From CAJWOS01 sp964502005 (GTDB lineage Bacteria > Myxococcota_A > UBA796 > UBA2385): 64,000 nt of DNA. A program made the position numbers and the translations under genes. The stretch covers positions 372,001 through 436,000 of the forward strand of contig CAZCUX010000001.1 of assembly GCA_964502005.1 (NCBI GenBank). Reading direction: 5' to 3'. Below are positions 1-8,801 of the stretch, one piece after another. The first letter of the stretch is position 1, and every line of letters begins with the position of its first letter. The notes beneath the pieces were generated by a model. It searched no databases and was not told the DNA's origin. It saw only the letters and a list, made by a program, of their open reading frames with translations.

Positions 1-71
1 TCTTGTTATTGGCGTGCGGGAACACTGGGTTGGGTTGTGCATCCTCACGGGTGCGTCGCGGAGGAGGCACA

Positions 72-722
72 ATGAATACATGGCGATTGGGACGCACAAT
101 CGTGGCGATGGGCATTCTGGCATCAGGATGTATCATCACGACCAAGGGCCAAAACGACACCGGCGGTGGCAGCTCGGGGAGCGGGAGCGGGTCCGGCTCG
201 GGGTCGGGCAGCGGTTCGGGGAGCGGGTCTGGCAGCGGCGGCTCCAGCGGCAATCCTGGAATCGTCGATGTCGACTGCGACCAAACCCCGGCGGTCCTGG
301 ACTGGAATACGAGCACATGCGTGGCCGACAGCCTCGCTTGTGGCGATAGCATCATCGCCTCCAACACCGGTGGCCCCAGTATGCTCGATGGCGGCGAGTA
401 TTCGAGCTTTTGGGCGTGTGCGGTGGTCGGCCCAGAGTCCTACCAAGGCAGCGAGCAGCACTTCTCGTTCGTGCATCCCGGAACGGGCGATGTGGTCGTC
501 AGCCTCGATAGTCCATGTGAAGACCTCGACCTCTTTGTCATTCGATGGGACGGAGGTTCTTGTGTGCGCGAAGGCCTGAGCATCATCGAGTGTGATGCTG
601 CGGTCGGCTCCGGCGGCGGGCAAGTCACCATCTGGAACAACGAGCCGTCGGGCTATGTAATTGTCGTCGATGGCCCCAACGGGGAGACGGGGCCCTATGG
701 CGTGAGCCTCGATTGCCTCTGA
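72..722 (+). CDS. Secreted lipoprotein with Gly/Ser linker and PPC-like domain
   Basis: 216 residues. The ATG was chosen because a strong GAGGAG ribosome site lies just upstream and it opens directly into a lipoprotein signal (hydrophobic stretch ending ILASGC). A linker of about 25 alternating Gly and Ser residues follows. The C-terminal part carries several Cys and a pattern DLDLFVI...C...YVIVVDG...GPYGVSLDC that resembles the bacterial pre-peptidase C-terminal (PPC) beta-sandwich found on secreted proteins. No catalytic motif is visible, so it is best read as an outer-membrane or surface lipoprotein of unknown role. It converges on tcdA with only a few bases between the stop codons. Lipoprotein call firm; PPC resemblance inferred from pattern only. 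Confidence 0.7.
   Translation: MNTWRLGRTIVAMGILASGCIITTKGQNDTGGGSSGSGSGSGSGSGSGSGSGSGSGGSSGNPGIVDVDCDQTPAVLDWNTSTCVADSLACGDSIIASNTGGPSMLDGGEYSSFWACAVVGPESYQGSEQHFSFVHPGTGDVVVSLDSPCEDLDLFVIRWDGGSCVREGLSIIECDAAVGSGGGQVTIWNNEPSGYVIVVDGPNGETGPYGVSLDCL
166..245 (+). repeat. Gly/Ser-coding low-complexity repeat
   Basis: Imperfect tandem repeats built from gggagcgggtc-like and tccggctcg-like units encode an alternating Gly-Ser linker inside the first lipoprotein gene. The six-base periodicity keeps frame, so copy-number change would alter linker length without a frameshift. Confidence 0.7.
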
Positions 723-726
723 GGCG

Positions 727-1581
727 TTAGGCCGGCGCGGTCGCGGTCTCTGCGGCGGGCAGGTCGGATACAACGGCGGGTACTGCATCGGCGATGCCTC
801 GCACGACAACACTTGCGCACGTCAAGCCAAAGGTGCCGGTCACAAACCCTGCGGTGCCCCAGATGACGTTGCGGTCTTCGCAGCTGTGTTGGTCGTTTTC
901 GCCGTTGGGACAAACGCACGAAAAGCCCTCATCGCCGTCGTAAGCGAGGGGGACAGGCTCGTGGAGGGCCTCTTCGCTATACACAGCGGGAATGCCCCAT
1001 GGCTTGTTCTCCCGCGGAAAGTCATGCTTGCGGCGCAGGATTTTGCGAAGGGCGGCGGCCAAGGGGTCTACTTTCGTGAGCCCGAGGTCGGTGACGCGCA
1101 CTTGCGTGGGGTCCATGCGGCCTGATGCGCCGGTTGAAACCACCATCGGAATGCCGCGGGCTTTGCAGGTGGCGATGAGGTGCGCCTTTGCGGTGAGATT
1201 GTCGATGGCATCGACCACCCAATCGGCACCCTCAAGCATTTTGTCGGCCAAGCGCGCGTCGTAAAAGAGGGGTATCGCCTTGATCTCGGCAGCCGGATTG
1301 ATGAGCCGCAGCCGCTCGGCGAGCACGTTGGCCTTTGGCTTTCCGACGGTTCCACGCATGGCTTGCAGCTGCCGGTTGGAGTTGGTGACACACACCAAGT
1401 CGAAGTCGATGAGGGTGAGGCGGCCTACGCCAGAACGCGCGAGTGACTCCGCAGCCAGCGAGCCGACGCCACCCAGCCCAACCACGACGACATGGGACCG
1501 GTGAAGGCGGGACATGGTTTCGTCGCCAAAAAGGCGCCCAATGCGGTCAAAACGGCGGTGAAGTTTATAGGTCTCGTTCAT
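727..1581 (-). CDS. tcdA: tRNA threonylcarbamoyladenosine dehydratase TcdA
   Basis: 284 residues, ThiF/E1-like superfamily. The enzyme converts t6A37 of ANN-decoding tRNAs to the cyclic ct6A form using ATP. Near the N-terminus the conserved RFDRIGRLFG lead-in and the nucleotide-binding loop VVVGLGGVGSLAAESLARSG are visible, followed by LIDFD; the DAIDN signature of the fold follows mid-protein (VVDAIDNLTAK). Length is slightly above the E. coli enzyme (about 268). The start is the ATG giving MNETYKLHRR. It sits 26 bases downstream of tatD on the same strand, so the two are probably co-transcribed. Confidence 0.9.
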   Translation of the reverse strand: MNETYKLHRRFDRIGRLFGDETMSRLHRSHVVVVGLGGVGSLAAESLARSGVGRLTLIDFDLVCVTNSNRQLQAMRGTVGKPKANVLAERLRLINPAAEIKAIPLFYDARLADKMLEGADWVVDAIDNLTAKAHLIATCKARGIPMVVSTGASGRMDPTQVRVTDLGLTKVDPLAAALRKILRRKHDFPRENKPWGIPAVYSEEALHEPVPLAYDGDEGFSCVCPNGENDQHSCEDRNVIWGTAGFVTGTFGLTCASVVVRGIADAVPAVVSDLPAAETATAPA

Positions 1582-1607
1582 CGGCGTGCCCCGTTGTGTG
1601 TTGCCGA

Positions 1608-2411
1608 CTACCTATCCAGGTTGAAGAAGCGATGTGCGTTGGCAATGGTGGTTTGGGCGAGCGACACGCGGTCGGCGCCGCGCACACGCGCCAGATGGTT
1701 GAGGATGGTCGGTAGGTCGCCCGGGGTGCCATGCCTGCGAGGCTGGCAAGAAATCGGCTGGTCCGGCGCATCGGTTTCGACAAGCAGCGCATCATCCGGG
1801 ATTGCGCGGATGCCCGCCAAGCGGCGCGTCGACATACGCCAGGTGACCGGGCCACCCACCGACAACATGGCGCCAACGCGAAGGTAGCCGTCGGCAATCT
1901 CCGCCGATCCCACGAATCCATGGAGCATTACGCCCCTACCTGGGCAGCCGTCGGCGCGGAGAACTCTCCATACATCCGTGTGGGCGCCAACAACGTGCAG
2001 CACTGCGGGGAGGTCGAGCTGGCGTGCGAGGTCGAGCTGGTGGCGAAATACACGGAGCTGCACGTCGAGCTCCGGTCCCCGTTGCGTATCAAGCCCGATC
2101 TCGCCCAACGCGCACAAACCCACCTGCGGCGACTGAAGGAGCGTGTCGAGGTGATGGAGCTCCTCGACGGCGGCCGCTTCGTAAGGGTGAAGCCCTATCG
2201 TTGCGTAGGCGTCGAGCCAGGGCGCGACCGCAGCCATCGCCTCTCGTTGTGCAGGCCAGCGAGACGGACGCACACCCGCGACGACAACGGTGCCCACCCC
2301 CACTTCGCGCCATTGGGGCGCAAGGGCGAGGGTGTCCAGGGCGTCGAGGTGGCAGTGGGCATCGACGAGCGGCGGGACTTCGGCGTCGGTCTGCGCGGTC
2401 GTCTCAGTCAA
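1608..2411 (-). CDS. TatD family metal-dependent DNase
   Basis: 267 residues, amidohydrolase-fold hydrolase of the TatD/YcfH family, which acts on nucleic-acid 3' ends or related phosphoesters with divalent metals. The metal-ligand motif DAHCHLD is at residues about 18-24, GEIGLD in the middle (ALGEIGLDTQRG), the HVVGAH histidine and the LLVETDAP aspartate near the C-terminus; all are present. The predicted start is TTG, overlapping the stop of the upstream small lipoprotein gene by a few bases; no ATG lies near. Next downstream is tcdA. Confidence 0.88.
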   Translation of the reverse strand: MTETTAQTDAEVPPLVDAHCHLDALDTLALAPQWREVGVGTVVVAGVRPSRWPAQREAMAAVAPWLDAYATIGLHPYEAAAVEELHHLDTLLQSPQVGLCALGEIGLDTQRGPELDVQLRVFRHQLDLARQLDLPAVLHVVGAHTDVWRVLRADGCPGRGVMLHGFVGSAEIADGYLRVGAMLSVGGPVTWRMSTRRLAGIRAIPDDALLVETDAPDQPISCQPRRHGTPGDLPTILNHLARVRGADRVSLAQTTIANAHRFFNLDR

Positions 2412-2847
2412 ATCGTGCGACGACCTCGCGGCAGGCCGCGTTTTTGTGGTCCAAGCCCTCTTGTTCGACCAGCTGCGCCAAGCGTCGACCGTTTGACTCG
2501 AGCGGATACCCCTGAAAGAGCTTCTGGAGCTTCTTTCCCCACGTCGACTTGACGGCTACCGCGCCATAGCGGCGGGCGATGGCATCGGCATCGCACCGCT
2601 CTCGTACGCAAGTGACGGTTGCCTCGCAAAAACCAAAGATTTCTTGCATCTCCGTTTCTGTGAGCGGGACGTTGGGATTGTCATAGCTGCGCTCGGGGGG
2701 CGGGGGAGGCGGCTCGGCTACTTTGGCCGCCACATCGTCACCCTCCGTGCTTGGTCCGCCGCAGCCGATGGCGCTTGTCCACACGACGAGAGAGAGTCCC
2801 GCGAAGGCGAGCTTGCGCGTTGGTACGATTCGGGCTGGCAACATCAT
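2404..2847 (-). CDS. Small secreted lipoprotein, unknown function
   Basis: 147 residues. The start is the first of two adjacent ATGs, preceded by GCGGAGTG. The N-terminus (positive residues, LSLVVWTSAIGC) is a typical lipoprotein signal with the modified Cys in AIGC. A proline run follows, then a helical C-terminal domain with paired Cys (FGFCEATVTCVRERCDADAI...AACREVVARF). I do not recognise the family. Its stop overlaps the TTG start of tatD, suggesting coupling. An upstream extension of the frame by about 120 residues is rich in Arg and Pro and looks non-coding. Confidence 0.6.
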   Translation of the reverse strand: MMLPARIVPTRKLAFAGLSLVVWTSAIGCGGPSTEGDDVAAKVAEPPPPPPERSYDNPNVPLTETEMQEIFGFCEATVTCVRERCDADAIARRYGAVAVKSTWGKKLQKLFQGYPLESNGRRLAQLVEQEGLDHKNAACREVVARFD

Positions 2848-3121
2848 CACTCCGCGCGCAATCGTCAGGCAGCGAACGTGCTTGCTCCGCACGTCGGGAG
2901 AATCGGTCCGTAGGTGGTGATTCTTCATGCTCATCCTATCCAATGTGATTGCGCGCGGCTTGGCTTGACGCGTGGTTGAATACGGGAGCACGGGCTGCGT
3001 CCCCACGATGCGCCGGTGGTCGGGCGCGGACGACGGTTTGCGGTTCCCTGGATTTTCACGGTGGTCGCCAGGGACCGGCGAATCGACGGCTGCTTCGACC
3101 ACCGGTTTGCCGAATTTTCGC

Positions 3122-3373
3122 TTATGCGCGTGTAGAGCTTCGATTGGTTGCCTTGTCCAACCGCTCAATGCGCACAAAGCGATGGTTCTCGTCGAAGTGT
3201 ACGCGAAATACACCACGAATTCCTTCGGGTGTCAAGAACGGCTGGAACACGCGCGCGGGAAGCTGGACGCTGCGTCCATCGAGCGTGTAGGCGCGAACCG
3301 ATTGCACCGCTCCCCGGTAGTAGTCCATCCATTGCTCGGTGGAAATTGCGATAGGTACAGTAATCGCGGGCAT
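3122..3373 (-). CDS. DUF2835 family small protein
   Basis: 83 residues. The pattern (I)PISTEQWMDYYRGAVQSV, DGRSVQLPA, FLTPEGIRGVFRV matches the conserved core of the DUF2835 family, small proteins of unknown function in Proteobacteria. The start is ATG; the ribosome site is weak. It lies 15 bases downstream of the alpha/beta hydrolase on the same strand and may be the last gene of that operon. Confidence 0.75.
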   Translation of the reverse strand: MPAITVPIAISTEQWMDYYRGAVQSVRAYTLDGRSVQLPARVFQPFLTPEGIRGVFRVHFDENHRFVRIERLDKATNRSSTRA

Positions 3374-3388
3374 GGGGAACGTTCTCGC

Positions 3389-4273
3389 CTACGCGCTTCG
3401 CTGTGCATTCCACGCGATGCGGTCGAGAATGCGCGTGTGTACGGCGGGTGGGAGGTCATGGCCCATTCCGTCGATGACTTCGAGGTGGCAGCCAGGCAGG
3501 TTGGCGGCGGTGTGCCGACCTGCGCGCACAGGCACGAGGGGGTCGTCGGAGCCGTGAATGACCAAACTGGGAGCCTGCACCGTGCGAAGGGCCTCGGCGC
3601 GGTTTCCGCTGGCGAGAATCGCGGCCCATTGCCGCAAGAAGCCTGCGGGGTTGGAGCCGCGGTCGAATGCCTGACGCCCCTTCTCCCGCAGCTCGTCGGG
3701 GTCGTTGGGGAAGCGGGGGCTGCCGATGCGCTGGTACAAACGGACGATGTGCTCTGCGGCCTCGTCGCGATTGCGCGGACGGCTGGCCAGCAAGGCCCCG
3801 TATGCGGTGGGGCTGCCGATGCTGTGAAGGCGAGAGCCGGTGGTGGAGTGCATCGAAACGAGGGAGCGCACGCGCGTGGGGTGGCGAATCGCGAGGCTCT
3901 GGGCGATCATGCCGCCCATGGAAATGCCGACAACGTGGGCGTTCTCGTGACCCAAGGACTGAATCAGCGACGCGGTGTCTTCGGCCATGTCCCATAGCGT
4001 ATAAGGCGCCGAAACGGGCAGACCGGCCATCGCGAGGGTCATGGCGGACAACGGATTGGGCGCACGCAGGCCATCGAGCCAGGTGGACGCGCCAACGTCC
4101 CGATTGTCAAAGCGAATGACTTGGAAGCCGCGTTCGACCAAGCCGTCGACAAAGGCCGCGGGCCACAAAACCATTTGCGCGCCAATGCCCATAATCAGAA
4201 CGAGGGGGGCGCCTTCTCCCTGGATGTCCACGGCCAGCTCGATGCCCGGCCGTACTTCAATCGTTTGGGTCAT
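3389..4273 (-). CDS. Alpha/beta-fold hydrolase
   Basis: 294 residues. Typical alpha/beta hydrolase: oxyanion segment LVLIMGIGAQ near residue 25, RFDNRDVGAS, nucleophile elbow GISMGGM (Ser in G-x-S-x-G) near residue 105, acid HGSDDPLVP and the C-terminal histidine in GMGHDLP. This layout is common to esterases, epoxide-hydrolase-like and dehalogenase-like enzymes, so the substrate cannot be named. The ATG is preceded by GGAGAAAGGT and overlaps the stop of the upstream trypsin-like gene as ATGA, so translation is probably coupled. No signal peptide, so likely cytoplasmic. Confidence 0.88.
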   Translation of the reverse strand: MTQTIEVRPGIELAVDIQGEGAPLVLIMGIGAQMVLWPAAFVDGLVERGFQVIRFDNRDVGASTWLDGLRAPNPLSAMTLAMAGLPVSAPYTLWDMAEDTASLIQSLGHENAHVVGISMGGMIAQSLAIRHPTRVRSLVSMHSTTGSRLHSIGSPTAYGALLASRPRNRDEAAEHIVRLYQRIGSPRFPNDPDELREKGRQAFDRGSNPAGFLRQWAAILASGNRAEALRTVQAPSLVIHGSDDPLVPVRAGRHTAANLPGCHLEVIDGMGHDLPPAVHTRILDRIAWNAQRSA

Positions 4274-5253
4274 ACCTTTCTCCGGCGAATCAGCAGGGCG
4301 AAGACCAATAGCATCGCCCATCCTGCGGCTCTTCGCGGGGACGGCTGTGTAGAGCAGCCTTCCGTGCCCTTTGCGGTCGATGCGTCTGCAAATGCGGGGA
4401 TGATGACGCAGTCCGGGTCGATGGCGCCGACGGTCTCGCAGACTTCGTCGCATGTCCCATCGTTGGCCCAGCCGTTGGCGATACAAAGGTCGCGGGTGCC
4501 GTGGACGGCCTCCACTTGGTCGAGAATCCAGTCCATGCCGACGTCCACGCGCTGGGAGCCCGAGAGCGACCGGCAGTTGGAGTCGCCCCAGGAGTGGATG
4601 CCCCATTGCTCCCACTGGCCGTTTACTTCGGCAATTTGGGGACCGCCGGAGTCACCTGAGCAAATGGTGCTGCGGTCTGGGTTGGTCGAGGACGAGGACA
4701 ACAGAAATTGGTCGTCGATGTCCGAGAGCAGCAGGGTCGCAGAGCGCTTGACGCCGCTTTGGTCGCGCTCATCGAGGCCGAAACCTATCGAGAGCATTGG
4801 CGTAGAGATGAGGTCCGTCGACAGGGCCTCTTGGCGCAGCCACATTGGCCGAAGGGGCGAGTCCTCTGCGAGCAAGATGAGGCTAATGTCGTAGGCGCCG
4901 ACGCTTCCGATGCTGTTGTCGAGCGGCTCATAGTCGGGATGAACGTATTGCTCGACCAGGCGCAACTCGTAGTCGGTGTTCCAAATGTCGGGGCCGACAA
5001 ATGCGCGGCCTCCCGCTGCGATGACACTTGGCGGGATGAAGTCGGTGCAGTGGGCGGCCGTCAGCAACAAGCGCGTGGTGATGATGTTTGCGGTGCACAA
5101 CGAGACGCGCTGGCTGCCGAAGTCCGCACCCAAAGAAACCACCGTTGGAAAGCCCGTTTCCACCGCGCCATTGACAATCGGAGGCGGAGTTGCGGCCAGG
5201 ACGGGTCCAGCGGCAAAAAACAGGGCGGCGAGGAACATTCGCGATTGCAGCAC
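4270..5253 (-). CDS. Trypsin-like serine protease with MYXO-CTERM-like tail
   Basis: 327 residues. GTG start chosen because GGAG lies seven bases upstream and the product begins with a signal peptide (LQSRMFLAALFFAAGPVLAA). The mature N-terminus resembles activated trypsins (IVNGAVETGFP). Triad: His in LLLTAAHC, Asp in AYDISLILL, Ser in CSGDSGGPQ, all intact. The C-terminus has a Cys-containing EGF-like stretch and ends with GCSTQPSP, a hydrophobic helix and RRRK, matching the MYXO-CTERM surface-anchoring signal known from Myxococcota. It is therefore probably exported, then lipid-anchored after processing. Coupled downstream to the alpha/beta hydrolase. Confidence 0.88.
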   Translation of the reverse strand: MLQSRMFLAALFFAAGPVLAATPPPIVNGAVETGFPTVVSLGADFGSQRVSLCTANIITTRLLLTAAHCTDFIPPSVIAAGGRAFVGPDIWNTDYELRLVEQYVHPDYEPLDNSIGSVGAYDISLILLAEDSPLRPMWLRQEALSTDLISTPMLSIGFGLDERDQSGVKRSATLLLSDIDDQFLLSSSSTNPDRSTICSGDSGGPQIAEVNGQWEQWGIHSWGDSNCRSLSGSQRVDVGMDWILDQVEAVHGTRDLCIANGWANDGTCDEVCETVGAIDPDCVIIPAFADASTAKGTEGCSTQPSPRRAAGWAMLLVFALLIRRRKV

Positions 5254-5334
5254 GGTGAGGCTCCAGCAGGTGCGACAGGTATAGCCTACTGGTTGGTTCT
5301 CGCGGAGCAATTTGCGCGGCTGCCACGCGGACGG

Positions 5335-5682
5335 TCAGCGGCGCACCAACGTAGACGGGCCCTGGGGAGAGGGTGCGAAAGCCGCGGGTAGGTACCCAGC
5401 GGCGCATTGGGCAATACAGCGTGGGTCAGGGCCGGCGCGGTTTAGGTCGTGGAGGTGGCCTTTGACGAGGACTTCGCAACTTTCTTGTTGGGAAGAAAGG
5501 GAAAACGCAACACAGGCTGCGATTTCACACATTTGCAGGCAAGGACCACCGCCTGCGGCGACGTCCATGGTGTCGTCGTTGGAGTCACTGACATTCGCGA
5601 TACCCCACGCAACCATGACGGCGACCAGCGATGCCGCAAGGGGGGGGCCCAGATTGGGCGTTGGTTGGATTGTTTCCTGCAT
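5335..5682 (-). CDS. Small membrane or exported Cys-rich protein, unknown
   Basis: 115 residues. One hydrophobic segment near the N-terminus (LAASLVAVMVAWGIANV) followed by a periplasmic-looking domain with six Cys (CLQMCEIAAC, SCEVL, CIAQC). No family recognised. A GGGAGAG element lies about ten bases upstream of the ATG. It lies between the sensor kinase and the trypsin gene on the same strand. Support comes mainly from the signal-anchor-like start and paired Cys; a spurious frame is possible. Confidence 0.45.
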   Translation of the reverse strand: MQETIQPTPNLGPPLAASLVAVMVAWGIANVSDSNDDTMDVAAGGGPCLQMCEIAACVAFSLSSQQESCEVLVKGHLHDLNRAGPDPRCIAQCAAGYLPAAFAPSPQGPSTLVRR

Positions 5683-5885
5683 GACCTGCGCTCTCCCAGC
5701 CGGGGAACGCTACGCGAATGCGTCGACGATTGAAATAGCGATGTCGAAAATGTGCCAAAAACAACCGAAATCGGTTGGGTCTTGTTGGTGGCTATCCCCC
5801 CATTGGGGCTAGCAAGCCCACGCATGGAATCTTCGATGGTCCGCCCTGAACTAGGGTGGACACGCAGTCGAAAAGGCGCATAAAA

Positions 5886-7451
5886 TCAGGCATCAAGGGG
5901 AACTGCTGGGGTCGTGCGTGCCCGTGGAGGGGTGGCGCTGGGCTCGCCGGGCAAGCGGACGACGATGCGCGCGCCCGACAGCCGTGTGCCATCCTCGATC
6001 CACACAGAACCCCCATGAACAGAAGCGATGCGCTGCACAATCGCGAGTCCTGCTCCAACGCCGTCTTGGTCCTGGTCGCGGGGAAGGCGTCGAAAAAGTT
6101 GAAAGACCTTTGCCCGTTGGTCTTCTGGAATGCCTTGGCCGTTGTCCTCGATAGACACCGCTACCTGGCCGTCTGGGGCAGGCTCGGCGGCGACCCGAAC
6201 CCGTGGCTGCTCTGCATTGCCGTACTTGATTGCATTGTCCAGGAGATTTTGAAATAGCTCCGCGAGCAGTGGACGGCTACCCATGACATGAGGCAGCGGA
6301 TGAATTACCTCGAGATGGAGGCGCTTTTCGCGAATCTTGGGGTCAAGCTCATGGGCAATCTCTCCCAACAACGGGCCAATATGTACCGGCTCCATTCGGT
6401 CGAGGCGCTCTTCAAGGCGGCTTAGACGGTGCATTTCATCGAGCTGGCGGGCCATTCGCGCGGCGCTTTCGCAGATTTGGTCCGCCATCCTGGCGACGCG
6501 CGTGGGGTCGGTGTGCGCGGCGAGCGCGGCCATCTCTGCGCGCGCCATCATGGCTTGCAAGGGGGCGCGGAGGTCGTGGCTGACCGCGACGTTGAACTGG
6601 TCGAGACGTTCGTTGGAGCGCTGCAGCGCGCGGTTGGTCTCCGCGAGCTCTTCGTTCGCGATTCCGAGTTGGTTGTTGCTTTGACCGAGCTGCTCATTGA
6701 CCACCGCGAGCTCACGAATCGTGGTCTCCAACTCACGGTTGAGTAGGGTGAGGTCTTCATTTGCGGTTTCGAGCTGGATATTGAGTTGTCCCAACTCTTC
6801 GTTGTTGCGTTCGAGGTCAGACGTGGCCGTCGCGAGGGCCGCGTGGTTGCGCCGGACTTCATCCTGAAGCTGGGCTTGGCTCTCGAGAATGTCGACCGAT
6901 GCTTGTCCGGCGAGGAATGCGGTCCCAAAGCACGCGACCGTAAACGCCATCCAGGTTTCGACGGGCGCATCGGTGCTCGGTGGCGGCGCAAATCCAAAGG
7001 ACTGGAGCCAAGGCCCGAGGTGGCCGGATGTGTCGAGCCACAAGATGCCGGTAAACAGTGACCAATGGGCGACCGTCGCGCGCACGACATGCCCTCGACC
7101 ACTGAACAGGGGCGTCATCAGGATGCACAGCAGAAGCCCCGCCACGGCGGGTTTGTCGATGGACCCGGAGAGGTAGGTCAAGGGGTAGCCGACGGCGGCG
7201 TCCACCATGAGCAGCGCAGCTACGACGTTGAGGTGGTATCTGCGGGAAAAGTGGACCGCCCATCCAACGGCGGTGGCCGCTATCAGCACCGCCCCCGCGG
7301 CGAGGTTGCGCCGGGAGACAGGTTGGTCCAAGAGACCCGATGCGCGTGCAAACACGGTAACAGCCAGCGAAAACAGCAAAATGGCTGTTTGGCTGCGCAA
7401 GAACTGGCGCGACCGCTGGACGACAACCTGGTCAATGTTTCCGAATGGCAT
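5886..7451 (-). CDS. Membrane sensor histidine kinase with long coiled-coil signalling helix
   Basis: 521 residues. About six transmembrane segments occupy residues 22-183, then a striking coiled coil of Glu/Leu/Asn/Gln heptads from about 190 to 285 (ELGQLN, LETANEDL, LNRELE, VNEQL, SNNQL, ANEELAETN), then the dimerisation and phosphorylation box SHDLRAPLQ with His292. The catalytic domain has the N box (LFQNLLDNAIKYGN), G1 (IEDNGQGIPEDQ) and G2 (GVGAGLAIVQRI). No receiver domain is attached and no response regulator is adjacent. The ATG at MPFGNID was preferred to an upstream TTG because the extra residues look non-coding; the ribosome site is weak. Likely autophosphorylating kinase of unknown signal. 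Confidence 0.85.
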   Translation of the reverse strand: MPFGNIDQVVVQRSRQFLRSQTAILLFSLAVTVFARASGLLDQPVSRRNLAAGAVLIAATAVGWAVHFSRRYHLNVVAALLMVDAAVGYPLTYLSGSIDKPAVAGLLLCILMTPLFSGRGHVVRATVAHWSLFTGILWLDTSGHLGPWLQSFGFAPPPSTDAPVETWMAFTVACFGTAFLAGQASVDILESQAQLQDEVRRNHAALATATSDLERNNEELGQLNIQLETANEDLTLLNRELETTIRELAVVNEQLGQSNNQLGIANEELAETNRALQRSNERLDQFNVAVSHDLRAPLQAMMARAEMAALAAHTDPTRVARMADQICESAARMARQLDEMHRLSRLEERLDRMEPVHIGPLLGEIAHELDPKIREKRLHLEVIHPLPHVMGSRPLLAELFQNLLDNAIKYGNAEQPRVRVAAEPAPDGQVAVSIEDNGQGIPEDQRAKVFQLFRRLPRDQDQDGVGAGLAIVQRIASVHGGSVWIEDGTRLSGARIVVRLPGEPSATPPRARTTPAVPLDA

Positions 7452-7655
7452 GAAGGTCCGGGTGGGCGTTCGCGCGGTGGTGGAGAGAGGATTGTACCGC
7501 AATGTTGACGTGTCAGTTGGCAAGAAATGCGGAGAAAGTCAACATTTTGGGCCGGACGAAACCCATTTGGTTCCTGCGGTGACACCGCCGCGCGGGAGGG
7601 GTGTTGAAGATGGCGAACCGCGGTCACGTTGGGACCGCGTTGTGTGGAGGTCTGG

Positions 7656-8801
7656 ATGTTTGGCGTATTGGTTCCGGTATGGTTGGCGTGGACAGTCGCG
7701 GGTGCTGCGGAAACGACGGAGGCGCCCGCTGCCCCGGACCCCGTGGCGGTCCCGGCGGAAGCGCCCGCATTGGCCCCCGCGCTGACGCCCGTGGGTTTGG
7801 GCCTCGACATCCTGCCGTGGGTGGGCGCGTCTGCAACCGCCCAGGGGTCGGATGACCGCAACTTGTCTCTCGGCTTGCTCGGAACCTATTCGGGGGGCAT
7901 CGATGGCCTGGAGGCCACTACCGTACTGGGAATCGTTCGTACGCGCGTGGACGGGGCCCAGCTTTCGGGGGGCATCAACGTCGTCGGGCAGTCCGTAGAC
8001 GGGCTGCAGGCGGCGGGGGGTGTAAATATCGTGGGAGGGAGCGTCGACGGCGTGCAGTGGGCAGGGGGCGCAAATATCGCCGCCGGTTCCGTAGACGGCT
8101 TCCAAGCGGCCGGCGGCGTCAACCTTGCCGCTTCGGACGTCGATGGCATGCAAGTGGCCGGCGGCGCAAATGTGGCCGGCGGTACCGTTGACGGACCGCA
8201 AATTGCCGCGGGCCTGAACGTTGCGCGGGGCGTGCGCGGGGTTCAGATTGCCGTCGTGAATCTCTCGACCGACGACGTCGAAGGTGCGCAGCTCGGAATC
8301 GTCAATATTGCGCGAGATTCGGACGTGTCATTGGGCATCATCAACATCATCTACGAGGGCCGCACGAACGTTGACATTTGGCGTGGCGCAGGAGGCTGGA
8401 ACGAGTTCGCGCTCAAGCATGGCTCGCGTAAAGTACACTACATCTATGGCGGTGGTGTCAACTCGACCTCAAGGTGTCCAGAGTGGGCGCTCACGTTGGG
8501 AATGGGTGGACACTTTGAGCTGAGTCACTCGCTTTTTCTGGAAACAGACCTCCTCGCCCGCCATATTAGCCCCACAACGGGCTTTTTGTTGGCGACCAAC
8601 ACACTCGGGACTGCGCGGGCAGTCGCCGGCTTGCAGGTGTTCGAGCAAGTGGCGTTCACAGCGGGCTTGACGGCGAATACGTTGGTGTCCTCGGTGCAGG
8701 ACGGGGCGTCTTATGCAGAAAAAGGCAGCAGCGTCGCGCACCAGGGCGCGCTCACGGTGCGGTCATTTCCAGGTGTGCAGTTTGGCGTACAACTGTTTTG
8801 A
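7656..8801 (+). CDS. Exported surface repeat protein (LA_2272-type repeats)
   Basis: 381 residues. The ATG is preceded by GGAGG five bases away and starts a signal peptide (MFGVLVPVWLAWTVAGAA), then an Ala/Pro linker. Residues roughly 95-215 are about eight copies of an 18-20 residue unit of the form VDGxQxAGGxNxxxGS, differing in detail. The unit resembles the surface repeats first noted in Leptospira LA_2272-type proteins (GVQxGxxN units), which should form a stacked beta structure. The C-terminal part (about 260-381) alternates hydrophobic and polar residues and ends with Phe, as in outer-membrane beta-barrels; that is an inference. Divergent from the sensor kinase. Confidence 0.75.
   Translation: MFGVLVPVWLAWTVAGAAETTEAPAAPDPVAVPAEAPALAPALTPVGLGLDILPWVGASATAQGSDDRNLSLGLLGTYSGGIDGLEATTVLGIVRTRVDGAQLSGGINVVGQSVDGLQAAGGVNIVGGSVDGVQWAGGANIAAGSVDGFQAAGGVNLAASDVDGMQVAGGANVAGGTVDGPQIAAGLNVARGVRGVQIAVVNLSTDDVEGAQLGIVNIARDSDVSLGIINIIYEGRTNVDIWRGAGGWNEFALKHGSRKVHYIYGGGVNSTSRCPEWALTLGMGGHFELSHSLFLETDLLARHISPTTGFLLATNTLGTARAVAGLQVFEQVAFTAGLTANTLVSSVQDGASYAEKGSSVAHQGALTVRSFPGVQFGVQLF
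7945..8300 (+). repeat. Coding tandem repeats, about 57-60 bp per unit
   Basis: Diverged in-frame repeats in the surface-protein gene, each encoding VDG-x-Q-x-AGG-x-N-x-x-x-GS-like units. The codons differ between copies, so this is an old amplification rather than recent slippage. Confidence 0.65.
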
